Assembly: GCA_037176705.1 (NCBI GenBank) | Contig: CM073886.1 | Coordinates: 89,935,501-89,999,500, forward strand | Length of the DNA: 64,000 nt | Reading direction: 5' to 3' | Source: Molossus alvarezi | Lineage: Eukaryota; Chordata; Mammalia; Chiroptera; Molossidae | Part shown: piece after piece, positions 1 to 15,027 of the stretch | Layout of the letters: each line of letters begins with the position of its first letter | How positions within the stretch are numbered: the stretch's first letter is position 1 | Notes under the pieces: generated by a model | Told to the model about the DNA's origin: nothing | What the model saw: the letters and a program-made list of their open reading frames with translations, nothing else | Databases searched by the model: none | Made by a program: the position numbers and the translations under genes

Positions 1-196
1 CAGGAAAACAGAATGGCAGGGAGATTGGAAGTGAATGCTGACAGGAACAGGGTTTCTTTGGCAGGATGGAAGTATTTTGGAATTAGGGAGTGGCTAAGGT
101 TGCGTAACACTGTGACTATACTAAAAACCACTGAGTGAGGCCCTTCAAGTGGTACATTTTATGTTATGTGACTTTTATCTCAATAATAATAATAAA
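1..196 (+). mobile_element. L1M 3' end (fossil LINE-1 tail)
   Basis: The sequence follows the 3' UTR pattern of old mammalian L1M elements: a purine-rich stretch, then '..CTATACTAAAAACCACTGAGT..', then '..TTATCTCAATAATAATAATAAAG' as the tail. The element runs off the left edge of the window. The subfamily is not resolved. Confidence 0.6.
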
Positions 197-3184
197 GCCC
201 ATTCTAATGACAGGATTTTTTGGCAAAATAAAAAGTGTTGCCAAGTAATAAATCGTTGTTGGTTTGCACCAAATGATAATGAGAGAACCGCTGCAACAAA
301 AGCATACCAGGAATCTTCTCTTGTGGATGGTGACAGGATTGTTCAGCCTCTGTGTTCCAAACGCATTCCCAGGTCAAACCTATCATTTCCTACTGACCCT
401 CGTGCCAAGGAGCCTGGAGTCCTCGCTCCCAGAGGCCCTGGCGTGGCTGCTGGTCCGCCAGTGTCCAGCTGCAGTGACAGCAGAGGTCGCGTCTTCCCCA
501 CCACAGGCTGGCGAGCAAGCTTTCCCTTACTACTGTGTCCCAGAGCACTTGCTTTTATCAGGGAGTGTCCTGTTTGCTGGCCTGGAAAGAGAAATGGCTG
601 TTGACACTGTATCTAAAAAAGGTCAGGGAAAAAGAGATGAGTTACTGCTAGTCCTTTTAATATTCAACCGTGTATTCGAGTGAGAACTCTGTTCGGTGCA
701 TGTCTATCTCCCACAGTACTAGAGGAGCCCTTGGCAGAAGAAAGAAGTACCAGGTGAAGGTCTACCAAGCCCTTCCTGTCTTATTTTAAGGTCATCATTA
801 ACAATAAGATTTTGTTAAAAACAAAAACAAAAAACCTGGAACAAAATGCCAGGAAAAGAGGTTATCGGGATCTATGTCATGTTAACTCTAACGCAAGCCA
901 TTGCAATAAAGTGTCAAATGCCTGGTGCAGAAGTTAAGTTGTACAGAGGTCAAAGGTGGAGGCCATGTCAGGCCTCTTAAAGGCCCATGTTTTGTGCTTG
1001 ATAAAATCATGCAATATGAACAGGTAAAGACAGAGAGAAAAGACAATCTGGGAGGAGTCAAACAGGGGCAGGAAAGCAAAAGGTATATTTAAAAGGGCAC
1101 AGAGAAATTTTCCACAGGTCCATTTGTTACTGAATACTTACATGTCATGTTTTAGTTTGATTATCTGTAGTTCTCATATTTTCAGACTGTCCACATACAA
1201 ACTATGCCTAGATATTGCTCATATTATCTAATGTCTGTCATAGCGCCTCCTTTTCAAAATGATAAGGAGAGGAACATGAAAATGAAGAATCACATAGCTT
1301 GCAAAAGCAACAGTGCTTTCTCTGTCTCCTAGCAAACATGCAACATCCCTCAAAACACTAAATGAGTTAGTAACCATCATTGGTATGGATATCCTTTATA
1401 CCCTGTGTAACTTCTGTTAGCGCATAGAGATTTCTGTTGCTAAATTCCTTCTGTTAGGTTTAATCAAAGACTTAGCACCCACCAAGATGAAGCATCACCA
1501 GAGAAGCTCAGACTGAGTGTGTTTCCTGTACTTTCCACCCAGCCCCCCCGCCCCCGCAGACAGCTGCTGCTGGCTTTGTGGACTCTGATGGGAGCCATGA
1601 CCCCCTTCCAGAGGTCACTCGGGGCCCAGAGCCTTCCGTACTGCTCCTCCCAGCAGATTTCTCCAGAGCCTTTGCAGCCACAGAAACAAGTGGCTTTATG
1701 TTTACCAAATACATTTGACCATGATTTCAGCCTACAAGTTCTTGCTGCCGTAATTTGGCATTTCCAAAGTTTTGCCAAAAATGTGTGCAAGCAACCACTT
1801 TTTGTAATTTGGGTAAATAGAATTCAGTTTCCAGAGTAAAACCCGTCACACAGTTTCATACAGCTACTTCTTAATTCATCTTTGGTCTTCTAAATTATCT
1901 ACCCTCCTCCTCACACTGTTGGGTGTGGCTCTCTGAGAACAGCATTTCCTGGAGGAAAAAAAAGTATTTGGTAACCTTCTCACTTACAGGAAAACATGAA
2001 GTGGACCTAATGAAGTTGTCTATGTTCCGGTTGGTTGTTTATTTTCCCTGCAGTGGAGAACTATTGTGGATCCAAAACGTATTTTGATTTACTATTCAGT
2101 TTGTGGATGTTCATGGATTACAAATCTTTGGAAGATTAATTTAAAATATGAAATGAGCTTCATAATTAGAAAGACCTGAGCCAAAGGCAGCATTTTTAAA
2201 ATGTCTTAGACACAAAAAATTAGGTTTTTCAAGTATGAAAAAGTGAGGCACTACATGCTATATCTACACTATCTTAAAACAGCCACTTAAGCTGTTTCTG
2301 AGAAAGTTCTATTAAATCAACTCTGTGTTTTTTTAGATCAGAACATGAAATAGGGGTTTCTGCCCCAGCAGAGATAAGACTTGAAGTTTTAGTGTCAGGA
2401 AAATTTAGATATGTCTGCAATAAAGCTAAAAAACATGACCATAAATATTCATTTTAAAACTTAGACATAATCTATGTAAAAGAATCTACTTGACACTTGG
2501 GACATCGAGTCCGACTTCTGCTCCAGGCAGTAGTAGTAGGTGGCTGGCCAGCGGGAAGCAGGAAACCAGTCAGCTCAGAGAGCAACTCTTTTCTTGTTGT
2601 TGTTATGTTTTAAAATTTTTTTAATTTAAAAATTAGATTTGTAAGAAAGGGCCATGAACATTTTAGCAGTTTCTCCAAAGACAAGACAGAACGGCTCTGT
2701 ACAAGAACACACTTGTTATTTTCAAAAAACTGTTGTTCCCAAGGACGCGATCTGAAGCCATGCGCGGGTCAGGGCTGCAGCCGGCGCGAGGTCAGGGCTG
2801 CAGCCGCGCGGGCCGCGTGCGGAGCTACCTTGAGTCAGGCTCAGGCTGAGAGTGAGGCGCTGTAGCCACGCCATGGGTTAGAGAGCGTTCCTCAGAAAAT
2901 GGAGAGAGGGCACATCCAAAGGTGGCATTTCCTGACATATCTCCCAATGGTTCAATAAAGGAACTATTATCCTCCTTGCCTCAGTATGCTGGATCATATG
3001 GTCCTCTCTGTGAATGCATTTCTCCTGGCTTCTTGTCCTGTAAGCTGTAGGGGCAGAGCGCAGAGGCTCAGGGCCTGCGTGGCTCCCTGGGGGAAGGAAT
3101 GCCCACCGCCTGAGGACCCGCATCCCACCAGGTGAGGGAGGAAGCGCTCCTGCCCTCTTCTTCGTGGGTCACCGATGAAAGCAA
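197..3184. other. Low-copy intergenic sequence with a small GC-rich duplicated block
   Basis: No coding exon, RNA gene or clear repeat was recognised. The open frames of 139-151 codons between 149 and 683 resemble no protein I know and have no repeat or splice support. Positions 2763-2823 are strongly GC- and CpG-rich and contain a unit of about 23 bp (core GGTCAGGGCTGCAGCCG) twice in tandem. A consensus-like splice donor, CAG|GTGAGG, lies at 3129-3137. This could be a CpG-associated untranslated exon, but nothing confirms it. Confidence 0.4.
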
Positions 3185-3436
3185 GCCCTGGCCAGTTTGG
3201 CTCAGCGGTTAGAGCGTCGGCCTGCGGTCTGGAGAGACCCGGGTTCGGTTCCCACTAAGGGCAAGTACTTCGGTTTCAGTTTGTCCCCGGCCCTGGTTGG
3301 TCGTGCGGGTGGCAGCCACTCACGTCAATGTTTCTCTCTCTCTCTCCCTCCCACTCTATCTGTACAAAAAATGGAAAAATATCCTTGGGTGAGGATTAAA
3401 AAAAAATTTTTTTTTAAATAAATAAATAAAAAAAGA
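3185..3436 (+). mobile_element. VES SINE (younger subfamily)
   Basis: A tRNA-derived head (GGCTCAGCGGTTAGAGCG A box; GGGTTCGGTTCCC B box) is followed by the VES body, a TCTC-rich stretch, the arm CCTTGGGTGAGGATT and an A-rich tail. A short internal segment (the CGATGTGTCCC part seen in sister copies) is missing. It is a non-autonomous element mobilised by L1. No clean target-site duplication was found. Confidence 0.9.
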
Positions 3437-4647
3437 TTCATTTCATGCCACCATCTTTGTAGGAGCTCTCCAGTTCACTACGGTATCCCTAGAAGGGCTG
3501 AGTACAGTCAAACGCCCTTTGGCCTGGAGGGGCAGGCCTAAATAATCTCATCTGTTCATGCCTTGTCAAAGCTTGGTTTGGGATTTTACATTAGAAATGA
3601 GGAGACTTTAAGTATCAGTTAAACCTGTGAGGCTCTGCTGCACCCAGCACTTTGAGTCCAATTTCCAGCCTAGGCCACCAGACCTAACGCCAGCCTGTCC
3701 CTGGGTTTCCAGCTGTGACTGTGGAGGAATTGGAACCGGAAACACACACCTGTCACGGTCCCTGTATTCATACTGCACACTTTTCCTTGCAGAAACGGGC
3801 CGGAAGGTGCTCCCTGTGCTAGCATTGCACACTGACACCCACAGCAGCTCATCTTGTGAGACGCACTGCAGTCTGAAAAGGTGAGATTGCATGGGCATAA
3901 ACGCAAATGAGAGCCATATGTTGAAGGGCCTTTGTTATTTATGCCTGAACCAGATGCTTCTATCCTTTACATCATATTTGCAATCAATCACTTTTTAGCT
4001 CTTTTTCATGATGCAATGTCAATTTAATAAAAGAATTGTGCTTCCTTTTTTCTTCATGACTCTGAAAGCTCTCATTGACCAAATAACCTCACTATTTCAT
4101 CTCAGAAAGGTTTCCCTTGGAATTAATTACTTTGGAATCAAAGTGTTCCTCAACTCACAGGTCCTTTTAAAAACATCATTGGCACTTCTTCCGGAGAGAT
4201 TATCTTCCACAATGGAATCAAATGTTCACCGTGATGTCAGAGAGAAGAGTTAAAGCAATAAAAATACATGGTGAACCACTACAAATCAACTTGCGCGATT
4301 ACTTCATGCCCAGTTTTCGAATGATATTCTTACTCTTTTTCTTATTTTACTTTATATTGTAAAGTTGAATTTAAAATGTCCTACTGTGGAATTAAGCCTG
4401 AGACTTAAACATGGACGTATGGGATCTGTGAAATTCTGCCTTGAGAGTAACACACATCAACATTGTACATATGTATTCTCATTTACATGTATTGCTCTTT
4501 CAAAAGTTTAGAGATAGTTGACTCTCAAATAAAGTGACTCAAATAATGAAACCCATTCCCTAAATTACCCAAAAACATATCTCCCAGTATTTTCTTTTTG
4601 CCTCTTAATTCTTCCTTTTTTCACGTAATATCCCAGGATCTGCCTCT
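3437..4647. other. Unassigned intergenic sequence
   Basis: No gene, RNA or recognisable repeat was seen. Opposite-strand frames of under 100 codons at 3608-3906 overlap each other and look like chance. Confidence 0.4.
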
Positions 4648-5352
4648 TTCACTATATTTTGACTACATACCCAGAAGTGGAATTGCTGGATTTTATGGTA
4701 ATCCTGTTTTATATTTTTCGCGGCATCACCATACTGTTTTCCACAGGGGCCACACCGTTTATTGCATTCCTGCCAGCAATGCCCCGAAGTTCCAATTCTC
4801 CATATTAACCTCAATACTTATTTTCTGTTTGTCTGTTCTTTATACTAGCCATCCTAATGGGTGTAAAATGGTATCTCACTGTTGTTTTTATTTGCATTTC
4901 CCTAATGACTAGTGATGTACTTATTAGCTATCTATATATCTTCTCTGGAGAAATGTCTATTCAAGTTCTTTGACTATTATTAAATGTTGTTGTTTTTTTG
5001 TAATTGAGTTTTAGGGGTTCTTTACATATTGTGGATACCAGTTCCTTATCAGATACATGATTTGCAGAAATTTTCTCCCATTCTATAGGTTGCCTTTTCA
5101 CTCCACTGATATTGTCTATTAATACACAAAAGTTTTTAATTTTGATTAAGTCCAACGTATCTATTTTTACTTTTGTTATCTGTGTTTTTTGTGTCATATC
5201 TAAGAAATCTTTTGTAAACCAATGTTGTAAAATTTTTCACCTGTATTTTTTTTCCTCGAAGAATTTTAGAGTTTTAGTCGCTTTCAATTCATTTAATTTT
5301 TTTAGGTAAGAATCCAACTTCTTCTTTTTTGCTTATGAATTTCCTGGTTTTA
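4648..5352 (-). mobile_element. Old L1 (L1M-type) ORF2 3' fragment
   Basis: Read on the minus strand this is the C-terminal part of L1 ORF2. The plus strand shows the usual reversed signatures: CCCAGAAGTGGAATTGCTGG, TTTTCCACAGGGGC, ATCCTAATGGGTGTAAAATGG, TTTGCATTTCCCTAATGACTAG and TTCTTTACATATTGTGGATA. Many indels and stops show that it is ancient. It is truncated at both ends. Confidence 0.8.
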
Positions 5353-7181
5353 ATTACTTCTCCTCACTCCACTCAGTCTGGGCACCAAACTCAGCCACAC
5401 TCTCTGCATTCTCTCCCTTCCCACCTCACTGATCCCTGTCTCCTTGGCCTGTACACAACATTTCAGTGTTGCTCTTCATCCTGAAAAATCTGCATGTATC
5501 TGTTGTCTTATAGCATAAGCTTCACAAAGGAAGGGGAAAAAAGTCTTGTTTATCTTCTTGTAGTCCTCAAAACTAGAGTCTTTCTTTATAAATGTTTTTG
5601 ATCATGGTGATTATATCAATCAAGTTTCAATATCAGCAAATAGAAATGTCTCCAGCTATTCTCAGTAGAGACAGATTTAATAGAGGGCTGTAGGTGTTTA
5701 CAAATTTACAAGGAAAGCAAGACAAGAGGGGTAGGCTGAGCCTCCAAGAACAACTTTGCAGTCCCACCATCAAAGGGAGTTGCTACTTCAGTCTCAGCCA
5801 GGAAGGTGGAGACTCACAGGCTCCCACTAGAATAAATCTTAAAGTCAGAGAAGTGACTTTCTTTGTGGCCCTCGAATCACATCCCAGAGTCAGCCACGCC
5901 TCACTGTCTCTCCAGGCTGTTCTCAGTAACCCAGTCCATTACAGTTGTATTTAAGAGTTCTCGTTCTTATTTTTTGTTAGGACAAGAAAGCATTTTGGAT
6001 AATAGAGGGTTCTCTATTCTATTCTATTTTATAGCTTCACATTAAAATCCTCATTGTGTTGGTTGCCTGCTATGTATTTTGCATTCTTTAGGTTTACTGT
6101 AGGACTGTTTCTACTTGATTTGGCCAAGTCACTCACATAGCAAATCCATTCACTGAAAAAACAGAAGCTGCAGTGGTCACTAGGGGCCATGCAACTGGAC
6201 ATCTTGACTGTTTTTCGTTTTCTTTACTTTTCATCCGGTTGGGTTGGTACCACCCTGAAGACAGAAAGCACATATAGAAAGGAAAGAATCCAATTACTCT
6301 ATCCATAAATATTTGTTCTAGTTCCATTGCTTTCTTTCTACCAGCCTCAATTTTCTTGATCCTAAGTTAATTTAGATTGAAGTCACACTCAGCTCAGCCT
6401 CTTTTTTTTTTTTTTCTGTATAGATTCACTAAGCATTTTACCTGATCTGTTCAACTAAAAAGTTTCCTATGGGGCTTGGAGGTACATGGGGTAGAGGGCT
6501 GGATTCAGATAAAATTAGATTCAGATATCAAATAAGTCACTGTAACTGTTTTTCATTATCCCTTGGCTGAGCCCCCTGCTCCATGGGCTTAATGCTCAAA
6601 CCCCATGATGACCCTGACAGCTTGAGCTCCCGCCTTGTGGTAGTTAAATGCATGTAGCAACTAAAACTGCTCAGGGGGACAAAAGAGCAAGAGTCTTCTT
6701 AGATAGCAGAAAAAGCGAGACTTTTGGGAAAGCTCTCTTAAAAGTCTGAGATTCATGCTGATTGGACTGGACTGGGTTAAGCCACTTGCATCTCTTAAAT
6801 CAATCACTGTGGCCAGGGGAATGTGATACAGTCATTGGCTTAAACTACAATCATGTTTTCACCCCTAACTCTTGGGATGAAGGCCTCCCAGAATGTGTAG
6901 ATCCAGTATGGAGGGTGAATTTCCCGCCCCTAAAGTCAGAGACTCACAACCAGAAGAAGAACTAAGCTGTGGAGGTAAATGACTATGGTCTCTCTGCCTA
7001 CTCCCAATAGCTCTAGCACCTAGTACACTGCCTGGCATAGTGCAGACTATTTGAGGAACGAATAACGTGTGGTACGTATGTGTTACAGCATCCTTAGCAT
7101 TTCCTTTCCATGCTTCCGCCCAACCGCTTTGGCAGTGCAGAAAGGCATCTGCTAAATTCTTAGCTCACATCCACTGAGTAT
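5353..7181. other. Unassigned intergenic sequence, possible fossil repeats
   Basis: No gene was recognised. The 5640-5940 and 6740-6960 stretches have the texture of decayed LTR-type or MER repeats, but I cannot assign a family. The bases around 7010-7080 (CTAGTACACTGCCTGGCATAG) resemble the common L2/MIR 3' motif. Confidence 0.35.
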
Positions 7182-8412
7182 TCCTTCACCAACATTGTTG
7201 TTGTTGTTACAGATGTTTCTCCTTTTTCCCCCATTGACAACCTCCTCCACTTCCCCACCCCCCACCTCGTCCCCAGCTTTGTTGTCCATGGCCATCGGTT
7301 ATGCGTACATGCATGTAAGTTCTGTGGTTTCTCTCTCCGCCTCCTCCCTCTTCTGGGGATTGTCAGTCTGTACCCCACTTCCACGTCTCTGGGACTATAC
7401 CATTCCTCAGACTGTTATGTTTATTATATTCCACAAATAAGTGAAATCATGTGATATTTGTCTTTCTCTTCTTGGCTTGTTTCGCTTAGGATAATACTTT
7501 CCAGGTCCCTCCATGTCGTCTCAAAAGATAAGAGATCTTTCTTTCTTACAGCTGTGTAGTACTCCATTGTGTATATGTACCAAAGCTTTTTTATCCATTT
7601 GTCTGCTGTTTCCAGATCTTAGCTATTGTAAATTGTGCTGCTATGAACATGGGGGTACATATATTCTTTCTGATTGGTATTTCATGCTTCTTAGGGTATA
7701 TCCCTAGAAGTGGGGTCATTGGGTCAAATGGCAATTCAATTTTTAATTTTTTGAGGTAACACCATATCATTTTCTACAGTGGCTGCACCAGTCTGCATTC
7801 CCACCAGCAGTGTACTAGAGTCCCCTTTTCTCCACACCCTCGTCAACACTTGTTGCTTGATGATTTGTTGATGGCGGCCATTCTGACAGGTGTGAGGTGA
7901 TACCTCATTGTTGTTTTAATTTGAATCTCTCTGATGATTAGTGATGTTGAGCATTTCTTCATATGTCTCTTGGCCATTTGTATGTCCTGCTTGGAGCGGT
8001 GTCTATTTAGCTCCTCTGCCCATTTTTTTAATTGAGTTCTTTGTCTTCTTTTTGTTGAGTTGTATGAGTACTCTACATATTTTGGAAATGAACCCCTTAT
8101 CTGATATATCATTGGCAATTATGCTCTTCCATACAGTGGGTTTTCTTTCCATTTTGGTGATTGTTTCTTTTGCTGTGCAGAAGCTTTTGAGTTTGATATA
8201 GTCCCATGTGTTAATTTTTTCCTTTGTTTTTCTTGCCTTCGGTGATATATCAGTGAAAATTCTGCTGTGTATGATGTCTGAAATTTTGTTGCCTACATTT
8301 TCTTCTAGGATTTTTATGGATTCACAAGTCACATTTAAGTCTTTTATTCATTTTTAGTTTATTCTTGTGTATGGTGTAAGTTGGTGGTCTAGTTTCACTC
8401 CTTATACAACAA
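7182..8412 (-). mobile_element. Young L1, 5'-truncated (ORF2 3' part plus 3' UTR)
   Basis: On the minus strand this matches the 3' end of the same young L1 family as the copies ending at 16297, 29427 and about 45258. It has the 3' UTR ending in ..GGAGAAACATCTGTAAC.. (read as GTTACAGATGTTTCTCC at about 7206) and ORF2 C-terminal sequence up to the 5' truncation near 8412. It has few disabling changes over short stretches but is not intact. No target-site duplication was identified. Confidence 0.88.
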
Positions 8413-8653
8413 AGCTGGACCAGACAAGTGGGAGTCAGCTGGGTTACTCAGAAGCAATCCAGCCATTCCTGAAGAAAGTGAATGCAACTGAGTTGCTTGT
8501 TAATCTCTTCAGAGGCACCTGAAGAGTGTCTGATGGAGTTGAGAGCAACTGAACTGCATTTGACAACATCTTTTCACCATTCAGTTGGGCTTAGACATTA
8601 CTATGGCATAACTCCATGACATTTACATTGTAACTTTTGTTCTCTGCTTTCTT

Positions 8654-8903
8654 TTTTTTTTTATCCTCACCCGAGGACATTTTTCCATTTTTTGTACAGA
8701 TAGAGTGGGAGGGAGAGAGAGGAAGAGAGAGAGAGAGAGAGAAACATCGATGTGAAGGGACACATCGAGTGGCTGCCACCCGCACGACCAACCAGGGCCG
8801 GGGACAAACTGCAACCGAGGTACGTGCCCTTAGCGGGAACTGAACCTGGGTCTCTCCGGACTGCAGGCCGACGCTCTAACCGCTGAGCCAAACCGGCCAG
8901 GGC
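8654..8903 (-). mobile_element. VES SINE with perfect 16-bp target-site duplication
   Basis: Full-length younger VES SINE in minus orientation. The poly(T) side is on the left and the tRNA head ends at AACCGGCCAGGGC. It is flanked by identical copies of TGTTCTCTGCTTTCTT at 8638-8653 and 8904-8919. The (GA)n run inside is the reverse of the VES pyrimidine tract. The perfect duplication suggests a recent insertion. Confidence 0.95.
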
Positions 8904-8919
8904 TGTTCTCTGCTTTCTT

Positions 8920-10539
8920 TCCAGCCTAGGGGAGACACCTTCTAAACAATTTGACCACTAATATTAATCTATTTTTTAGTCACCAAAAATAAATCTGAAT
9001 ATTCTTTTAATGGCTATAAAGAAAGCTAGAGAGGATTTTCTAAACAAATAGCTATTTAAGTAGGTAGAACAGTGACTAGTTGCTGAAAGCATAAATCTAG
9101 TTGAGGGTGCAAATGACAATCCTGAAGCTGAAGAGGAGGAGAAGGAGGCCCTCCAGAAGAGGAACAAAGAACCACAGAGGCTTGCTCTGAGACATTTTTT
9201 TTTCCAGTTGATCTATTTATGGATAAGGAATGTTCTATTTAGGATCTCTCCTCCAGTGTAGTTTAATTCAGAGAATATTACTTTGATTTATTATGAGGCT
9301 GAGAATGAATGTCATATAACATGAATTAGGTAAATTCACACAAGTGGGTTTTCAATTCATTGGTCTCACCTACTCTGACTTTGAAAGCCTCATGAGTTTC
9401 ACCCTGACTTTTGTTCCCATTATCATTATTTATAACAAATAACTGAATCCAAATAGGGAACAGAGCATTCCTGAAAAGAGGGCCTTAGTACCCTCTATAT
9501 TTACCACAGCAGCCTGTCCTCTGCAAAACTGTCAAGCAGGTAGTGTGTCTTTGGCAGCCAAAGGTCAACATCCCATGTCTCCCAGACCTCTCCACCTCGT
9601 TGGTAAATTTCCATCTCTCTATTGCTCAGTGGCCCATGCTCTTCCATCTCACATTTACTGCTCTGTGTTGTTAAATCATTCATACACACTTAGCTATACA
9701 TAACTGAAGAGGTCTTGAAATGGTAGGCCACCTTGGATCTTTGAATTTTGATAAGTATTAGAGCTTTAAAGTCACTGAACATCAGCAGTGGAGTTTTAGA
9801 TCTCAGTTAAGGAAAAGACAAGGCTCCAGGTAATACTATGCTTCTTGACCCAGGTGATGGTCACATGTGTTCAGTTGTACACTAATGATGTGTGTGCATT
9901 ACTGTGTGCATTTTATACTTCAAGTCAATGTTTTTAAAAAATCCAAGACAGAGATAAGGAAGTCTGCATTAATGTTAGAGCACCGAGAAGTCAGATTTGA
10001 GTGATTTCAACAGAAAATCAATAGGGCTTTATAGGTGAGCAAGAGAGACAGGATGCTAGGTTGACAATGGTGTTTGGGATGCTAGGTTGACAATGTTGGC
10101 ATTAACCAAGACAGGATTTATGGAGGAAAGATTTTGGAGAAAGAATAGATTTGAGGGGGAAGAAAATGGGTTTTATTTTTTGATACGTTGAGCTTGAGCC
10201 ATTGAGGCAATAAACAGCTTGAAATAAATATCAGGCTCTTGGGAAAAAAATAGATATAGATCATTGATGTGTCCGTGGCACATGAAGTGATGTCAGTTGA
10301 AAGAAAGCTAGGAGAATGTGTTCGAATGTATTCTCTGAGAAGAGAAGTAGGTTGAGACTAGAACACTGGGGAGCATCCATATATTATATTATACACTCTC
10401 TCCCCCTCCCTGTCTCCCTCTTCTTCTCTAAATAGATACAGATGTAGAAGGAAGGCAGACTGAGGGAGAGAACTGCACAGTGGGTTCACCATAATTTAAG
10501 GTGGGTCACTCCAATGTCACCTTCGCAGGCTGGCTCACT
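8920..10539. other. Low-copy intergenic sequence with a possible L1M 3' tail
   Basis: No gene was seen. Around 9830-9945 the sequence (GATGGTCACATGTGTTCAGTTGTACACTAATGATG.. then TATACTTCAA) resembles a decayed L1M 3' end in plus orientation. A duplicated phrase, GGATGCTAGGTTGACAATG, occurs at about 10052 and 10078. A pyrimidine-rich stretch lies at about 10390-10430. Confidence 0.35.
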
Positions 10540-10795
10540 CATCTGTATGCTCACTCATACTAAACAGTCTGCTTTATTGTTCCCCAATCACTTTCTTTCT
10601 GCACAGAGCACTGCTCTCTGTTTAAATGACTAAACAGATTATTTGTTTTCTTGCTAATTGTGCGTTTGTCCAGTAGAAAGTAAATCCATGAGGGCAGGAA
10701 CTATTTATTCCCAGTTTCCAGAACACTGGAGAACACAGTAGGATGCTCAATGGGTTGTGATAAATGAATGAGAAAATGAATGAATGAATGAAGTT
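10540..10795 (+). mobile_element. L2-type LINE 3' end
   Basis: Contains the phrase typical of L2 3' ends, CCATGAGGGCAGGAACTATTTATTCCC, followed by ..AGTAGGATGCTCAATGGG.. and a simple (AATG)n tail. Old and diverged. Confidence 0.55.
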
Positions 10796-12243
10796 GCTTT
10801 AGTAACCATTCTGAATAAACTATTATGTAAATTCAGTGCCTTATATATATTATCAGTCAAATTGGTTACCTGGTCAAGAGGGCAGGAGGGGGGTGGGAGC
10901 CAGGAGGAGGGGTCAGTGGTGGGAAAAGGGGGACATCTGTAATATTTTCAACTATTTAAAAAAAAGTGGTCACCTGATCATTTTGATAGATATTTTGACC
11001 GAATTAAGCAGTCAAATCAATCAAAAAATGATCAACCCAGGAATTTAAGTTAGAGCCTTCATTTAGACCTGTTCTGATGGGAACAGAGAGGTTTATAAGT
11101 GTCCTCCTGATACACTTATCCAATATTTTTATTCTCTAATTGGTTGCTTCCTCAGCTATAACTAATAATAGAAAAACAATATATTAAAATGCAGAAAAAG
11201 TAAGTTGTTGAGGCAAAATGGCTGATCAAGGCAAGTCAAATCAAACCAAGGGCTTAGTGATTGTGGAGCAATTGACCTGTAAGTGGTCAGTATATTGACC
11301 TCTGAATCACTAATTTAGAGCTTGGACAGGGCTCGTGACACTACACCATGCTCTCTGCATCCTTATTTTACATAAATAAGAAGGACTTTCTAGAGTTTAA
11401 TAGGTGCTAAATTTTACTAAGTGTTTGTGAACCATGTAGCTATCATCACTGACTTGGGAAAGAAGCTTTAGAAAAAGATAGGTAAAAAAGAAGAAAAGGA
11501 AGGAGGAAAGAGGGCAGATAGGCCTGCAGGCAGCAAACACACACATTCCACATCTAAAACAAATCAAAACACAACAAAATCCAATTCCCTAAAATCTTAA
11601 GCACTTAAAATGAAAATGAAATGGTACCTCTAACGTATATTACCAGCAGAAACATATAAATGAAGGACCAGGCCAGTGTCCTGAGTGTTTCTATTAGGAA
11701 GAAATATAAATGATCTAGCAGCTGGCTCCACCAAAGGAAAAGTTTCTTCAAAAATATAATTTACCAAATACATTGAATCAGGTGAGAGAAGGTTTTTTAA
11801 TATAAGAAAATGTGACCTGTTTTGTTTGCTTGATGTCTTTGTGGTTATAAATATGAGAAACAGAGCATTCCAAAGCCACATAGACAAGCCCTCCCCAAGA
11901 GCCGTGAGGGGGCTTTTGTTTATATCATAACAATGTTGATTATTATGGTTCTTCAATATCAGAAAAAAAAGTCTGTTGGGAAACAAAGAGAGCTTTTCCT
12001 GTAGGGTTAGGCTGTATAAAGCCAATGCCAGCTCTATCCAGGTTGCTGAAAAAGATGAGCATCCAGGGTCAAAAACAAAACTGGGGGTGAAGAAGGAAGA
12101 ATTGATTTGTGAATTGACCAGCTCGATGGTTCAGTATAGAGTGATGAAAGACTGGGGTGAGGAGGTACTTTATGTCATAAATGAAACTCCTTTCCATAAT
12201 TTATAGCTATTTGATGACTGAAAGAATTATCATTTTCATAATA
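10796..12243. other. Unassigned intergenic sequence
   Basis: No coding or RNA feature was recognised. A 131-codon minus-strand frame (11630-12025) has no similarity I can name and low-complexity hydrophobic content. I treat it as chance. Confidence 0.4.
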
Positions 12244-12395
12244 AATGCCAGGCTTTGTATTAAATATCTTACATAAATTATTTTGTTTTAGCCTCACAAC
12301 AATCCCACGTGTTATATATATTTCCTGTGTCACAGATGGGGATATTAAGCTCAAAGTCAAACAGCCATTAAGAGGTAGAGCCAGCGGATGGTGAC
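12244..12395 (-). mobile_element. MIR SINE
   Basis: Reverse MIR pattern: TGCCAGGC..TTACATAAATTATT..CCTCACAACAATCC.. then a CACAGATGGGGATATTAAG..AGAGGTAGAGCCAG stretch. Ancient tRNA-derived SINE, diverged. Confidence 0.7.
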
Positions 12396-12490
12396 AGTCA
12401 TGCTATCATACACAGCCAGCAACTCACGAAGCCTCCACCAGAAAGAGGCAGACTCTGGCCTGCGTAGAGAGGGGGCCCTCCTGAGGCTCC

Positions 12491-15019
<2,529 letters not shown>

Positions 15020-15027
15020 TCCTGTTT

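Noticed and set aside
149..683. Overlapping 151- and 139-codon frames
   Set aside because: No recognisable domain, two frames open at once, and no splice or repeat support.
3196..3260. tRNA gene suggested by A and B boxes
   Set aside because: The boxes belong to the SINE head; the cloverleaf is not continued and the copies are dispersed with poly(A) tails.
3197..3421. Open frames starting MAQRLERRPAV.. at several SINEs (3197, 8667, 31155, 35002, 44597, 53059)
   Set aside because: The same peptide appears wherever a VES SINE lies; it is the tRNA-like head read in one frame, not a gene family.
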